Source: Paenibacillus humicus NBRC 102415 (GTDB lineage Bacteria; Bacillota; Bacilli; Paenibacillales; Paenibacillaceae). From it: a stretch of 64,000 nucleotides of DNA. A program made the position numbers and the translations under genes. Location: positions 1-64,000 of the forward strand of contig NZ_BIMD01000017.1 of NCBI RefSeq assembly GCF_004000905.1, read 5' to 3'. Of this stretch, positions 36,783-46,627 are shown piece by piece (position 1 is the stretch's first letter; each line of letters opens with the position of its first letter). The notes beneath the pieces were generated by a model, which saw only the letters and a program-made list of their open reading frames with translations, was not told the DNA's origin and searched no databases.

Positions 36783-37265
36783 CTAGATTTCCGTCAACGT
36801 ATAGTCCGTGATGGAAACCTTGATCAGCTTGCCTTTGGGAAGAACTTCATTGATTTGGTTCAGCAGCTTGGCCTCGAGCGCATCCTGCCCGGCCGAGCCT
36901 TGCAGCGCCTGGGCTTCCGTATCTGCAAGCGTACGGTTGATGATCGGCTTCACGACGATATCCTTGATCTTGTCGAAGTCTTCCTTCGTCGCCTTTTTGT
37001 CCAGCTGGAAAGCGAAGCTCACGAGCAGGAATTTGTTGCCGTCCTTCAGGTTGCGCTTGATATCCTTGAGCTCTGACGTGACCTCGACCCGTTCGTCAGC
37101 CGTAAGCGGCTTGACCTTGGCGGCTGCCGCCGTCGTCTTGGCCGCATCCCCTCCCGAAGCCGTTGCGGGCTCCTTCAGGAGCGAGTTGTACAGGATGACC
37201 GCCACAACAGCGATCAGCGAGATGGCCAGCAGCGTCGTGATCAGCCAGGGAAGCATTTTTTTCAT
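36783..37265 (-). CDS. fliL: Flagellar basal body-associated protein FliL
   Basis: A 160-residue protein with an N-terminal membrane helix (about residues 7-27) and an extracytoplasmic stomatin-like domain. FliL supports stator function at the basal body. The C-terminal residues VLPKGKLIKVSITDYTLTE are typical. It starts 5 bases after swrD. Confidence 0.93.
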   Translation of the reverse strand: MKKMLPWLITTLLAISLIAVVAVILYNSLLKEPATASGGDAAKTTAAAAKVKPLTADERVEVTSELKDIKRNLKDGNKFLLVSFAFQLDKKATKEDFDKIKDIVVKPIINRTLADTEAQALQGSAGQDALEAKLLNQINEVLPKGKLIKVSITDYTLTEI

Positions 37266-37270
37266 AGCGC

Positions 37271-37489
37271 CTATTCCTCCGTATATCCACTCTTATGAGA
37301 TGAAGCCGCGAGGCCGATGGAGCGGTAGAAATCGGTCATCCGCCCGGCCAGAACGGCAGCCGACTCCACAACGACCATTTTTTTGCCGGTGGTCATCGTC
37401 ACGAGCGTATCCGGCGTTTCTTCCAGGAGCTCGATCAGCAGGGCATTGATCATCAGCTTGCTGCCGTTGAGCCTTGTTACTTCAATCAT
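37271..37489 (-). CDS. swrD: Swarming/flagellar power protein SwrD (FlbD family)
   Basis: A 72-residue protein of the FlbD/SwrD family with the conserved start MIEVTRLNGSKLMINALLIE and a central TPDTLVTMTTGKKMVV block. SwrD raises flagellar torque in B. subtilis. It lies between flgE and fliL as there. The 89-base gap to flgE contains nothing notable. Confidence 0.9.
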   Translation of the reverse strand: MIEVTRLNGSKLMINALLIELLEETPDTLVTMTTGKKMVVVESAAVLAGRMTDFYRSIGLAASSHKSGYTEE

Positions 37490-37578
37490 GTGAACCCTCC
37501 CGCGGCTGCCCGTTGGCGGAACCGATGCGGCCGAGCGGAGCTCGGCCGGCGGATCCAGACTCTACAGGGCTAGATCAA

Positions 37579-38394
37579 TTATCTCTTCAGATTGACGAGC
37601 TCTTGAAGAATTTCATCCGATGTCGTAATGATTCGGGAGTTGGCCTGGAAACCGCGCTGCGCAACGATCATTTCCGTGAACTCGCTCGTAAGGTCGACGT
37701 TGGACATCTCCAGTTGGCCGGCCACGATGTTCCCTGTTCCGGTCTCCGGATCTCCGGGAGCTCCGATAGCCAGCTCCTCGGCATTGGAATTCACCGTAGA
37801 GCGGTAAAGGTTGCCGCCGATTTTTTCCAGTCCGTTCGGATTGGTCACTTTCACGACGCCTATGGTGGCAATGACATCTCCTGTCGTTCCGTCTGCATTG
37901 ACACCTGTCACCGAACCGTCTTTGCCGATCGTGAAGGCGCTGACTCCAGCCAGCGAAATCGGTTCGCCGTCGGAGCTCAGCACGAGAGCGCCGTCAGCGT
38001 TGACCAGCTGTCCCGCGGCATCGACCGAGAAATTGCCGGCACGCGTCAGGTAGAAGCCGTCCTCCATTCCCGCAGGACGGACGGCGAAAAATCCGTCTCC
38101 GTCGATGCGCAGATCCGTCGGCACGTTGGTCGTCATGGCGCTGCCCGCCGTGTGCACCGTGTCGATGGAGGCCACCGTCACGCCAAGACCGATCTGCTGC
38201 GCGTTTTTGCCGCCTCGCGCTCCGTCTTCCGGCTGCGTCGCTCCTGCGACAGTCTGGCTCAGAATATCCTGGAACATGACCCGTCCCGCTTTGAAGCCGA
38301 CGGTGTTCACGTTCGCAATATTGTTGCCGATGACATCAAGCTTGGTTTGGAAGCCCCGCATGCCGGAAACGCCCGAATACATAGATCTCAACAT
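37579..38394 (-). CDS. flgE: Flagellar hook protein FlgE (FlgG-like)
   Basis: The hook subunit. The 271-residue protein has the N-terminal rod/hook heptad region with LDVIGNNIANVNTVGFKAG and the C-terminal FTEMIVAQRGFQANSRIITT block that forms the inner coiled coil. Its size and position after flgD match the B. subtilis hook protein, which was once called flgG. The FlgG-type rod protein is normally encoded elsewhere. Confidence 0.92.
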   Translation of the reverse strand: MLRSMYSGVSGMRGFQTKLDVIGNNIANVNTVGFKAGRVMFQDILSQTVAGATQPEDGARGGKNAQQIGLGVTVASIDTVHTAGSAMTTNVPTDLRIDGDGFFAVRPAGMEDGFYLTRAGNFSVDAAGQLVNADGALVLSSDGEPISLAGVSAFTIGKDGSVTGVNADGTTGDVIATIGVVKVTNPNGLEKIGGNLYRSTVNSNAEELAIGAPGDPETGTGNIVAGQLEMSNVDLTSEFTEMIVAQRGFQANSRIITTSDEILQELVNLKR

Positions 38395-38431
38395 AATCTA
38401 TCAACCTCCTAAATGGATGGATACTGCTCGT

Positions 38432-38929
38432 TCAGGCTCCTGCCGGCTGTTCTCCGGAAGACTCTTCCGGCAACTGTTCCGGAGTCTCTTCCGCCGCATC
38501 GGATCGAATGGACTTCAGCGCGTCGATCGGAACATAGTTGCCGCTGGAGACGATATACTGGATGCCGTCCTTGAGCACGACCGAATCGACGAGGCCGCTT
38601 TCGGTCGTCAGCTTGCCGGCAGCATCAAAGATGTCCCATTCCGCCTGCTTCCCGATGAGATCGGATGTAAGTCCAAGATTCTGTCCCTGGACGTTGAGCT
38701 GTCCGGAAATGTTCGACAACTGCTCGACAGAGGAGAATTGAGCGAGCTGGGCGATGTAAGTCGTGTTGTCGGACGGATTCATCGGGTCCTGATATTTCAG
38801 CTGTGCGACCAGAAGCTGCAGGAAAGCATCCTTGCCGAGCGTGGAGTTGTCCATGCTTGTCGACGCCGCCTTGGAATTCTTTTGGCTCACGAACGGATAA
38901 ATGGAATTGGCGTTCACGGATGCTGCCAT
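38432..38929 (-). CDS. flgD: Hook assembly scaffold FlgD
   Basis: FlgD caps the growing hook. The 165-residue protein has the conserved LGKDAFLQLLVAQLKYQDPM followed by NPSDNTTYIAQLAQFSSVEQL. It is short, as in Bacilli, and lacks the C-terminal FlgD Ig-like extension. It lies between fliK and flgE. Confidence 0.94.
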   Translation of the reverse strand: MAASVNANSIYPFVSQKNSKAASTSMDNSTLGKDAFLQLLVAQLKYQDPMNPSDNTTYIAQLAQFSSVEQLSNISGQLNVQGQNLGLTSDLIGKQAEWDIFDAAGKLTTESGLVDSVVLKDGIQYIVSSGNYVPIDALKSIRSDAAEETPEQLPEESSGEQPAGA

Positions 38930-38952
38930 CGTTGATCCCCCTTGAAGCCGGC

Positions 38953-40407
38953 TTATGCCGTCTCGTTAATTGCCCTGCCGTATCCAAGCTCGCGAATGGC
39001 GGTTTGGATGACTTCAGCCTCCTGCACGCCCTGATCTTCAAGGCGGTCGGAGCCGTTTCGCGCAAACTGGCCGCCCTGCCCGCCTCCGCCCCGGCTCTGC
39101 TGGCCGAATGAAAGCGAGGTCTGAAGCTGGCTCGAGGCCGATACATCAAGCCGGTCAACCTGGAAGCCTTGGTTCTGCAAGGACATTCGGAGCTGGCCCA
39201 GCTGGTTCTCGATCGCTTCCCTCGCCGCCGGCGAATCCGCTGCGAACAGCGCCGTCAATTGGCCATTGTGGATTTGGAGCTTGACGTCCACCTGTCCCAA
39301 GTTTTCCGGAGTCAGCGTCAGTCTTGCTTCGGTCATGCCGGATGAAGACGAGACATCAAGCTTTTTCAAGACAAGCCCGGCCACCTCCTGGGCAAACCGA
39401 TGAACGGGCACCTTCACGACCGTTTCCGCACTGTCCGGAACCGCAGCTCCCGGCTGGACATTTCCTGTTGAGACCGCAGCGGCTGACGACGGCTGTTCAT
39501 TGCTTTCCGCCATGAGCATGGCCGGCTGCACGGCATCGTCCGCCTGAGCGCTTCCGGCAGAGGCGCTTACCGCCGCTCGGATGTGGGCTGAAGAAGCTTC
39601 AAGCTTCGCCAGCAGCGTTGTGCCGGAAGCCGGAATTCCTGTCAAAGGAGTCCCTTCAGGCCGGCCGGCCGGGATCGTTCCGCCTGGAGCGGATTTGGCT
39701 GATTGCGGCGCTTCGAGCAGGCTTTGCAGCTTGGTCAGCTGCGCCTGGGTCAGCGACTGGGAATCGACCTTTCCGGATGGCTTGGCGAGAATGTCGGGCA
39801 ATTGCTGCCTCAGCGCCAGCAGCAGCTCTCCTACTTCCCCTTTGGCGGCTGTCGCTGCGGAAGCGGCTGCGGGCTCATCCCGCTCCTGCTGGCCGCCGCC
39901 TGCAAGCTTCCCTGCAGGAGGCGGCTGAATGCCGAGCAGCGCAAGCAGCGCTCCCAGCTCGGAGGCCGCTTGCTGCCAATCCTCGAGCGGAATGGAGCCA
40001 TCCTCTTCCTTGCCTTCGTATAGCTGATCCAGCAGCTCCTCCAATTTGGCAAGCAGCGGCTCGGCTGCCTGCTCCTCGGAGGAAGCAGCGGCAGGATCGG
40101 CTTCTGCTGGCTGCAGAGCTTCCGGGAGCGCTCCGTCTGCCAGAGCAGGGACGCTCGGCTCCGCGCCGTCAAGCTGGGCGGCGGCTGCGCTCAGCGCCAT
40201 AGCGGCTGCCAATGCCGCAGCAGCCGCTACGGCGTCCTGCGGAGCCGCCGTTCCCGCGTTCGGGGACGCTTGACCCTGAACGCCCGTCTGCAAGGCTCCA
40301 GCCATGGCTTGGCTGAACGGAGCCGCCCCGGCCGCCTTGCCTCCGGCCGCTTGGACAGATGTCCCCGAGCCGGTCGCAGCAGCCGGTTGAGTCGTCGTGA
40401 TCTCCAT
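38953..40407 (-). CDS. fliK: Flagellar hook-length control protein FliK
   Basis: FliK measures hook length and triggers the FlhB switch. The 484-residue protein has a long Ala/Gln/Pro-rich N-terminal region and the FliK C-terminal domain (about 365-440: ARLTLTPENLGQVDVKLQIH, then AREAIENQLGQLRMSLQNQG). A second FliK-like protein lies at 61078. It is located between motE and flgD. Confidence 0.92.
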   Translation of the reverse strand: MEITTTQPAAATGSGTSVQAAGGKAAGAAPFSQAMAGALQTGVQGQASPNAGTAAPQDAVAAAAALAAAMALSAAAAQLDGAEPSVPALADGALPEALQPAEADPAAASSEEQAAEPLLAKLEELLDQLYEGKEEDGSIPLEDWQQAASELGALLALLGIQPPPAGKLAGGGQQERDEPAAASAATAAKGEVGELLLALRQQLPDILAKPSGKVDSQSLTQAQLTKLQSLLEAPQSAKSAPGGTIPAGRPEGTPLTGIPASGTTLLAKLEASSAHIRAAVSASAGSAQADDAVQPAMLMAESNEQPSSAAAVSTGNVQPGAAVPDSAETVVKVPVHRFAQEVAGLVLKKLDVSSSSGMTEARLTLTPENLGQVDVKLQIHNGQLTALFAADSPAAREAIENQLGQLRMSLQNQGFQVDRLDVSASSQLQTSLSFGQQSRGGGGQGGQFARNGSDRLEDQGVQEAEVIQTAIRELGYGRAINETA

Positions 40408-40422
40408 GGTTCACCTCCTATT

Positions 40423-41322
40423 CTATTTTCCCGCCATGAGCTTGCTCACGAGCTGAGACGTCAGCTTTTTGTCCAGTCCCGACATCTCCTGAACGATGGA
40501 CGAGCGTTTGGAATCGCTGACCGAGCCAAGAATCCGAAGCACTTTGCTCGGGCTCACATCCGACATCGACAGCAGCAGCTGCGCCGCCTTCGCCGGATCC
40601 ATCGATTCAAACGTTTTGCTGAGCTGATCTTCGCTGAGCAGTGCGGAGCCGGATGCAGGAGCTGCGCTTGAAGCCTGCTGGATTCTCGATTGCAGGGCAG
40701 CAATCTGCTGATCCTGGACCGGAACGGAATCCTTCAGTCTCGCTGCCGTTTCGGCTGCCCGCTTTGGATCCATCTTGGCCAAGATCGCTCCTTGGGCTCG
40801 GCTGTCCATCGAGTTCAGCACGAGAACGGCTTCATCCAAGGTCATATTCTGAATGATCGGAGCCGCTTTGCTTGGCGTCATCGAGGCGAACATTCCCCCA
40901 AGCTCCGCAATTTTGGCTTGATATTCGCTGCTGCTCAGCTTTTTCTGCTCGTCGCTTTTGATCAGCTGGTCGAGCTTGTCCTGCAGGTCGTTGATTTCCT
41001 TCTCAAGGGATGCCTTCTCCGCCTCGGCGGCCTGAAGCTTCCCTTTGGCTGCCTGCAGGTCTCCCTGCAGGCCGGCGATCTGCTTGCGCTGAGCAGCCCC
41101 GTTGTCCGGAGCAGGGGCGCCGGATGCGCTCCGGCTCTCCGGAATGAGCGACCCGACTACCGGTATGCTGCGGCCGGTATCCATCAGCCGCGAGCGCAGC
41201 GACGGATTGAACACCACTAGAAGCACAAGCACAAGCACCAGCGTGAACAGCAGCGGCGTAACAAAAAACAGGAAGCGTTCCATTCCGCTGTAGCTTTGTT
41301 TCTCACGTTCTTCTGCCAACAT
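40423..41322 (-). CDS. motE: MotE-type magnesium/flagellar chaperone (YlxF)
   Basis: A 299-residue protein with one N-terminal membrane helix (about residues 15-36), a coiled coil (about 80-125) and a C-terminal MgtE-N-like superhelical domain (about 125-299: LGGMFASMTPSKAAPIIQNM and the AKMDPKRAAETAARL repeats). YlxF/MotE is placed between fliJ and fliK in B. subtilis and is linked to stator function. The ATG at 41322 has GGGAGGG 5 bases upstream; an in-frame start 42 bases earlier lacks a site. Confidence 0.85.
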   Translation of the reverse strand: MLAEEREKQSYSGMERFLFFVTPLLFTLVLVLVLLVVFNPSLRSRLMDTGRSIPVVGSLIPESRSASGAPAPDNGAAQRKQIAGLQGDLQAAKGKLQAAEAEKASLEKEINDLQDKLDQLIKSDEQKKLSSSEYQAKIAELGGMFASMTPSKAAPIIQNMTLDEAVLVLNSMDSRAQGAILAKMDPKRAAETAARLKDSVPVQDQQIAALQSRIQQASSAAPASGSALLSEDQLSKTFESMDPAKAAQLLLSMSDVSPSKVLRILGSVSDSKRSSIVQEMSGLDKKLTSQLVSKLMAGK

Positions 41323-41375
41323 TTCATCCCTCCCGGGGGCATGAGTCGTCCCCGACTGCTTCATCTTGCCTTCTG

Positions 41376-41822
41376 CTAAAGCGCTGCGCGCGAATGGCGT
41401 TGGACCGCGATTTCATCGAGTTCCGCCTGCTCTCCGGCAAGCTGTGCAGCCTTGAATCGGTTCAAGGCTTTTTCTTTGGATTTCAGCCAGATCTTCTCCT
41501 GGATCTTGCGTTCGGCCAGACGATGCCTGGAGGATTCGACTTCGTTCTCTGCCGCCTGTACGACTTGCTGCTTGCTTCCGATGCAGGCATCCAGATGGGA
41601 GAGGAACCGCTGGATCGCTTGCAGCTCCATGAGCGGACTGCCTAGCATGCCGAGCTCTTCAAGCTTCCCTTCCCAGCGCAGACGCTCCGCGTTCAGCTCG
41701 GACAGGGACATCTCCTCCGCATGCAGCAGATCAAGCGCGGCCGTGAGTCCCCATTTGGCTTGCGTCGTCTCGCTTTGCTTCAAGTTGACAATGCTTTGAT
41801 AGGCATAGCGGAATGAAGTCAC
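41376..41822 (-). CDS. fliJ: Flagellar export protein FliJ
   Basis: FliJ couples the FliI ATPase to the export gate. The 148-residue protein is almost all coiled coil (FRYAYQSIVNLKQSETTQAK and onward), as expected. The start is a GTG at 41822, just after fliI. Sequence in FliJ is weakly conserved; the call rests on coiled-coil form and the position fliI-fliJ. Confidence 0.88.
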   Translation of the reverse strand: MTSFRYAYQSIVNLKQSETTQAKWGLTAALDLLHAEEMSLSELNAERLRWEGKLEELGMLGSPLMELQAIQRFLSHLDACIGSKQQVVQAAENEVESSRHRLAERKIQEKIWLKSKEKALNRFKAAQLAGEQAELDEIAVQRHSRAAL

Positions 41823-41830
41823 GTCTCTGT

Positions 41831-43156
41831 TCAGCTCCCGTTGAATTGCCGGATCAGATGGTCCAGCGTCTCGTCAAAATGGGCTTTTTCATTCGTTCGT
41901 TGCTGCGTGAAATCCAGAATTCCGTCCATTTGGCTCATCGCCTGGTCGATTTCCTTGTTCGATCCGGGCTGATACGCCCCGATATTGATCAAGTCCTCCG
42001 AATCTTTATAGACAGCGAGCATCTTTTTGAGAGCGGAAGCCGCCTCCTGATGCTCGGGCTCTATGATCTCCTTCATGACCCGGCTCACCGAGGCGAGCAC
42101 GTCGATCGCCGGAAAATGGCCTTTCTGAGCCAAGTCCCGGCTTAAGACGATATGTCCGTCGAGGATGCCTCTCACGGCATCCGCCACCGGCTCATTCATG
42201 TCGTCCCCATCCACGAGAACGGTATAAAAAGCCGTTATGGACCCCGTCGGCCCCGTTCCCGCTCTTTCAAGCAGCTTGGGAAGGCCGGCGAACACCGACG
42301 GCGTATACCCTCTCGTCGCCGGAGGCTCTCCGACCGCCAGCCCGACTTCCCGCTGCGCCATCGCATACCGGGTGACGGAATCCATCATCAGCATGACGTT
42401 CATCCCCCGGTCCCGGAAGTACTCCGCTATCGTCGTTGCGATTACCGCGCCCTTGATGCGGATCAAAGCCGGCTGATCGGATGTTGCCACGATTACGACG
42501 GAACGGGCCAGTCCTTCCGGTCCCAGATCCTTCTCGATGAACTCGAGCACCTCGCGTCCCCGTTCGCCGATGAGAGCAATGACGTTGACGTCGGCTGCCG
42601 TATTGCGGGCGATCATGCCCAGCAGCGTGCTCTTTCCGACCCCCGATCCGGCAAAAATGCCGACGCGCTGGCCCTGTCCTACGGTAAGCAGACTGTCGAT
42701 CGCGCGAACCCCGATGCCCAGCGGCTGCTGGACGCGCGGTCTGAAGAGCGGATTGCTCGGAGGAGCGGTCGTCGGATAGCGGATCATACGGCTGGGAATG
42801 AAGCTGCCGTCAAGAGGCCGCCCCAGGCCGTCCAGCACTTTACCGAGCAGCTCCGCCCCGACCTGGACCGTAAGCGGCTTGCCTGTGCCAACAACGTCGC
42901 ATCCGGGCGCGATCGCATTGAGATCTCCGAGCGGCATGAGAATCAGTCTGTTGTCCCGGAAACCGACGACTTCGGCAAGGAGCGGGGGCGCCCCTTTTCC
43001 GGGATAGATCTGGCAGACATCCCCGATGCCGGCATCGGGTCCTTCGCTTTCGACGGTAAGTCCGATGACCTGGGTTACTTTGCCGTTGATGCGCACGGGA
43101 TCGATGCCGGCGAGCTGCTCCGTATATCTCGAAGCCTTGGGAACCCGTGAGCTCAT
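41831..43156 (-). CDS. fliI: Flagellum-specific ATPase FliI
   Basis: The hexameric ATPase of flagellar type III export. The 441-residue protein has the Walker A FAGSGVGKSTLLGM, Walker B-type VMLMMDSVTRYAMAQREVGL and the F1-beta-like core. It overlaps fliH by 4 bases. Confidence 0.97.
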   Translation of the reverse strand: MSSRVPKASRYTEQLAGIDPVRINGKVTQVIGLTVESEGPDAGIGDVCQIYPGKGAPPLLAEVVGFRDNRLILMPLGDLNAIAPGCDVVGTGKPLTVQVGAELLGKVLDGLGRPLDGSFIPSRMIRYPTTAPPSNPLFRPRVQQPLGIGVRAIDSLLTVGQGQRVGIFAGSGVGKSTLLGMIARNTAADVNVIALIGERGREVLEFIEKDLGPEGLARSVVIVATSDQPALIRIKGAVIATTIAEYFRDRGMNVMLMMDSVTRYAMAQREVGLAVGEPPATRGYTPSVFAGLPKLLERAGTGPTGSITAFYTVLVDGDDMNEPVADAVRGILDGHIVLSRDLAQKGHFPAIDVLASVSRVMKEIIEPEHQEAASALKKMLAVYKDSEDLINIGAYQPGSNKEIDQAMSQMDGILDFTQQRTNEKAHFDETLDHLIRQFNGS

Positions 43157-44013
43157 GAAGCAGGCGCCTCCTGACCTTCGCGCTGGGAAGCGATTCCCAT
43201 CAGCTCACGCTTGATTTCGGACAGCTGCGTGTCGATGCGGGCGTCGATGCTGCCGAATGCCGTCCGGATCACGCAGCCGTGATCCTTGACCGATGCGTCG
43301 GGCAGGATCTGCAGCTCGGCCTGAGAATCGATCGACAGCTCCAGCTCGTCCCTGGCGGCGAGAACCGATGAGAGCTGCGCGGGACTGACGCACAGAACGA
43401 TGCTTCCATTCTCTCTTCGCCGGGAAAGCATGCTGCGGATAAGCTCGATGGCGATTTCGGGCTCAAGATCCAGCTGCTTGCCGACCAGCTTCTCTGCAAT
43501 GGCGCAGCTCAGCTCCACGAGGAACGGCTCCGCCTCCTGGATGATCTGCTCCTTCATTCGGAAGGAGGATTCAAGAATGGAGGAGGATTCCTCGATTCTT
43601 TGCTCCCATTCCTTCCGCAGCGCGGCTTCGGCATCCCGGCTGCCTTGGCTGAAGCCCTCGCCATATCCGGCCTGGCGGGCTTCTTCTGCGATTCGTTCAT
43701 CGTCCGCCCGTCTGGCATGCCACCAATCCTCGGCTTCCTGACGGGCCTGTTCCAGCAGCTCCTGGGCCTGCCTGGCCGCATCCGCCAACGTATCCTCGGC
43801 GACGCTCTGGGCGTCGCCGAGAATCTGGCTGCGCAGAGCTTCCGTAGCGGCATCCGGGCGGATCTCGCCGCGGTAGGCCAGCTCGCCGAAGCCGTCCGAA
43901 GCGGTGTCGGCACCGCTGGCTGCGGCAGGTTTCCGGTAAAATCTTTCCAGCCGCTGAAGCTGTTCCTGAGGGACTACCTGCGAGGATTTGAACAGATTAG
44001 ACAATGATGTCAT
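43153..44013 (-). CDS. fliH: Flagellar assembly protein FliH
   Basis: The negative regulator and tether of FliI. The 286-residue protein has an N-terminal region, a long alpha-helical section with Ala/Glu/Gln repeats (about 60-160) and a C-terminal domain (from about 165) similar to the F-type ATPase delta/b part. It overlaps fliG by 17 bases and fliI by 4. Confidence 0.9.
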   Translation of the reverse strand: MTSLSNLFKSSQVVPQEQLQRLERFYRKPAAASGADTASDGFGELAYRGEIRPDAATEALRSQILGDAQSVAEDTLADAARQAQELLEQARQEAEDWWHARRADDERIAEEARQAGYGEGFSQGSRDAEAALRKEWEQRIEESSSILESSFRMKEQIIQEAEPFLVELSCAIAEKLVGKQLDLEPEIAIELIRSMLSRRRENGSIVLCVSPAQLSSVLAARDELELSIDSQAELQILPDASVKDHGCVIRTAFGSIDARIDTQLSEIKRELMGIASQREGQEAPAS

Positions 44014-45010
44014 CTCCTCCGCCGCGGGCGATGATGATGTCGCCGGATTCCTCCAGCCTGCGGATCGTTCCTACGATGCGAGTCTGGGCTTCCTCGACGT
44101 CACGCAGCCGCACGGGACCCATGAATTCCATTTCTTCCTTGAACGTCTCGGCCATCCGCTTGGACATGTTCCGGAAGATCGCCTCGCGCACTTCCTCGCT
44201 TGCCACCTTGAGCGCAAGCTGAAGGTCGGCGCTCTCGATATCGCGGATGATGCGCTGGATGGAACGGTTGTCGATGCTGACGATGTCTTCGAAGACGAAC
44301 ATCCGCTTCTTGATCTCTTCCGCCAGCTCCGGGTCCTGAATTTCCAGGGAATCCAGAATCGTCCGCTCGGTGCCGCGATCGACGCCGTTCAGAATCTGAA
44401 CGATGGAGTCGATGCCTCCCGCGTTCGTGTAGTCCTGGGTCACCGTAGCGCTCAGCTTCTGTTCCAGCACCCTCTCCACCTGGGAGATGACCTCAGGAGA
44501 GGTGCTGTCCATAAGCGCGACCCTGCGGGCGACTTCCGCCTGCTTCTCTTGAGGAAGCGAGGACAGAATATGAGAAGCCTGCTCCGGCTGGAGGTAAGAG
44601 AGCACGAGAGCAATCGTCTGGGTATTTTCGTTCTGGATGAAGTTCAGGATCTGGGTCGGCTCCGCCTTGCGGGCAAAATCGAAAGGCCTCACCTGCAGCG
44701 TCGCCGTAAGCCTGCTGATGACTTCCAATGCCTTTTGCGAGCCGAGCGCCTTCTCGAGGATATCCTTCGCGTACGCGATGCCGCCCTGGGAGATATACTC
44801 TTGGGCAAGGCAGATCTGATAGAATTCGCTCATGATTGTGTCCCGCTCCGAGCTGTCGACCTTCCTCACGTTGGCGATTTCCAGAGTCAGCTGCTCGATT
44901 TCCTCTTCCCTCAGATGCTTGAAGATCTGGGCCGATACATCCGGGCCGAGCGTAATCAGCAGAATGGCAGCCTTTTGGCGCCCGCTCAAGCTTTGCAGCG
45001 CTTTAACCAT
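43997..45010 (-). CDS. fliG: Flagellar motor switch protein FliG
   Basis: The rotor protein that contacts the stators. The 337-residue protein has the N-terminal domain (LSGRQKAAILLITLGPDVSA), the middle EHPQ-like region (NENTQTIALVLSYLQPEQAS) and the C-terminal charged torque helix region (FVFEDIVSIDNRSIQRIIRD). It is complete and of usual length. Confidence 0.97.
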   Translation of the reverse strand: MVKALQSLSGRQKAAILLITLGPDVSAQIFKHLREEEIEQLTLEIANVRKVDSSERDTIMSEFYQICLAQEYISQGGIAYAKDILEKALGSQKALEVISRLTATLQVRPFDFARKAEPTQILNFIQNENTQTIALVLSYLQPEQASHILSSLPQEKQAEVARRVALMDSTSPEVISQVERVLEQKLSATVTQDYTNAGGIDSIVQILNGVDRGTERTILDSLEIQDPELAEEIKKRMFVFEDIVSIDNRSIQRIIRDIESADLQLALKVASEEVREAIFRNMSKRMAETFKEEMEFMGPVRLRDVEEAQTRIVGTIRRLEESGDIIIARGGGDDIIV

Positions 45011-45022
45011 GAGTTGCCACCT

Positions 45023-46588
45023 CTATTCCTCTACTAGCCAGGTGCGAAGAAGGTTGACGAAATCATCCGGCTTCCGCTTGGCGAGTGTTTCCAAATTCTT
45101 GCGCACTTGATTCTCATTCGTGACGCTCTCCAGGTTGATCGAAGGATATTCGACTCTCGGCGCCATTTCCTCAATGATTTCCTCTTCCTTGGCGCGGCGG
45201 CGGCGAACGGCGAGCACGATTCCGCCGATAAGCGCGGCAGCTGCGACAGCGATGGCGGCGATCCATCCGGCGGTAAGGCCTTTGCCGGAAGCGGATGCTC
45301 CTGCTGCGGCAAAATTTTGACCGATGACAGAAACCTTTTTGGCTATGAGCGCGTCATTACTAACATCCTGTCCGGATTCCACCAGCTGGGAACGGACGAA
45401 AGAAGTTAGATATTGGGTGATTTGATCCTTTGTTTCCTGGTTTAATAATGAAGTAGGAATGCCGACGCTGATGCTGAGGTCTTTGACGGAGTAAGGGCCG
45501 CCAATGATCGTATTTTTGTAGCGGTTCGGCTCATAGTTGGTCGTGCTGGAGGTTTTTTCCGCCGTGCTGCTGCCCCCGCTCGATGTCGAGGAATACCCGG
45601 GTACATCGGTTTCTCCAGTGCCGGCAACGCCGCCGGCGTTCCCTTCCGTTCCTTCCGAGCTTTCGCTCGATTGCTGCTGGCTGATCACGAGACCGTTGTT
45701 GTTGTTGTTGTCGAGAGGCTTGACCAGGCTTTCCTCGCGGCTGACCTGATCGAAGTTCAGGCTGCTCAGCACGCTGACGGCAAGATTATCGCCGCCTACC
45801 ATCGTTCCAAGGAACTGCTCGATATTTCTCTTCAAATCGCTCTCGTATTTCTTTTGGATCTGGAATTGAGAGTTCGCGCTGCCCGAGTTGTTCAGCGTCC
45901 CGCCGATTTTGGAGGAGGCTGTCAGCTCGCCTTGAGGGCTCGTAATCGTGATATCCGCGATTTTAAGATTCGGCACCGAAGTTTTGACGAGATTGAAGTA
46001 ACCGTCGATCTCATCCTGGCTGGGCCGGAATCCCGGCTTGAATTTCATGACGATGGAAGCCGACGCGCCGCTGGCTTCTTCCGTTTGGGCAAATACGCTT
46101 TCCTTCGGAAGATTGACGACGACTTTGCTGGAAGCGACTCCCTGCATCCCGTTGAGCAGCTGCTGGATCTCTCCGTTCAGGGCGCTGCGGTATTTGACGT
46201 TGAATTCGTTGTCGGTCATGCCGAACTGTGAAGAACCCGTATTGAACGCGGCGAAGCCGATCGATCCATTCTGGACCAGACCTTGCGATCCCGCTGCGAC
46301 CCGCACGCGATCTGCTTCGCTGCTCGGAACGGAAATTGAATTGCCGCCGTCTCCAAGCCGGTAAGAAATGCTGCTGCTGTCCAGATAATTCATGATTGCC
46401 TGGGCATCGGTGCTGTCGAGATCCTTGAACACCGTTTCGTATTGCGTTTTGGTCAGGATCGAAGTAAGCAGAATGATCGTCAGCAGCAATACCCCGATCG
46501 TCGCTCCCAGCCAAATCTTTTGCTTCTTGCCCATCGCTCCCCAGTAATTTTTGGCGGAATCGCGCAGGCGGGCCATCTTTTCGTTCAC
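45023..46588 (-). CDS. fliF: Flagellar MS-ring protein FliF
   Basis: FliF builds the MS ring in the membrane. The 521-residue protein has a first membrane helix (about 25-46), the periplasmic ring-building domains (LDSSSISYRLGDGGNSISVP region), a Ser/Gly-rich unstructured stretch (about 290-345), a second membrane helix (about 438-460) and a C-terminal FliG-binding tail (FVNLLRTWLVEE). The start is a GTG at 46588. Confidence 0.96.
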   Translation of the reverse strand: MNEKMARLRDSAKNYWGAMGKKQKIWLGATIGVLLLTIILLTSILTKTQYETVFKDLDSTDAQAIMNYLDSSSISYRLGDGGNSISVPSSEADRVRVAAGSQGLVQNGSIGFAAFNTGSSQFGMTDNEFNVKYRSALNGEIQQLLNGMQGVASSKVVVNLPKESVFAQTEEASGASASIVMKFKPGFRPSQDEIDGYFNLVKTSVPNLKIADITITSPQGELTASSKIGGTLNNSGSANSQFQIQKKYESDLKRNIEQFLGTMVGGDNLAVSVLSSLNFDQVSREESLVKPLDNNNNNGLVISQQQSSESSEGTEGNAGGVAGTGETDVPGYSSTSSGGSSTAEKTSSTTNYEPNRYKNTIIGGPYSVKDLSISVGIPTSLLNQETKDQITQYLTSFVRSQLVESGQDVSNDALIAKKVSVIGQNFAAAGASASGKGLTAGWIAAIAVAAAALIGGIVLAVRRRRAKEEEIIEEMAPRVEYPSINLESVTNENQVRKNLETLAKRKPDDFVNLLRTWLVEE

Positions 46589-46627
46589 ATCTTCACCCCG
46601 CAGAATGCTATTGCAATGCAGTCAGCT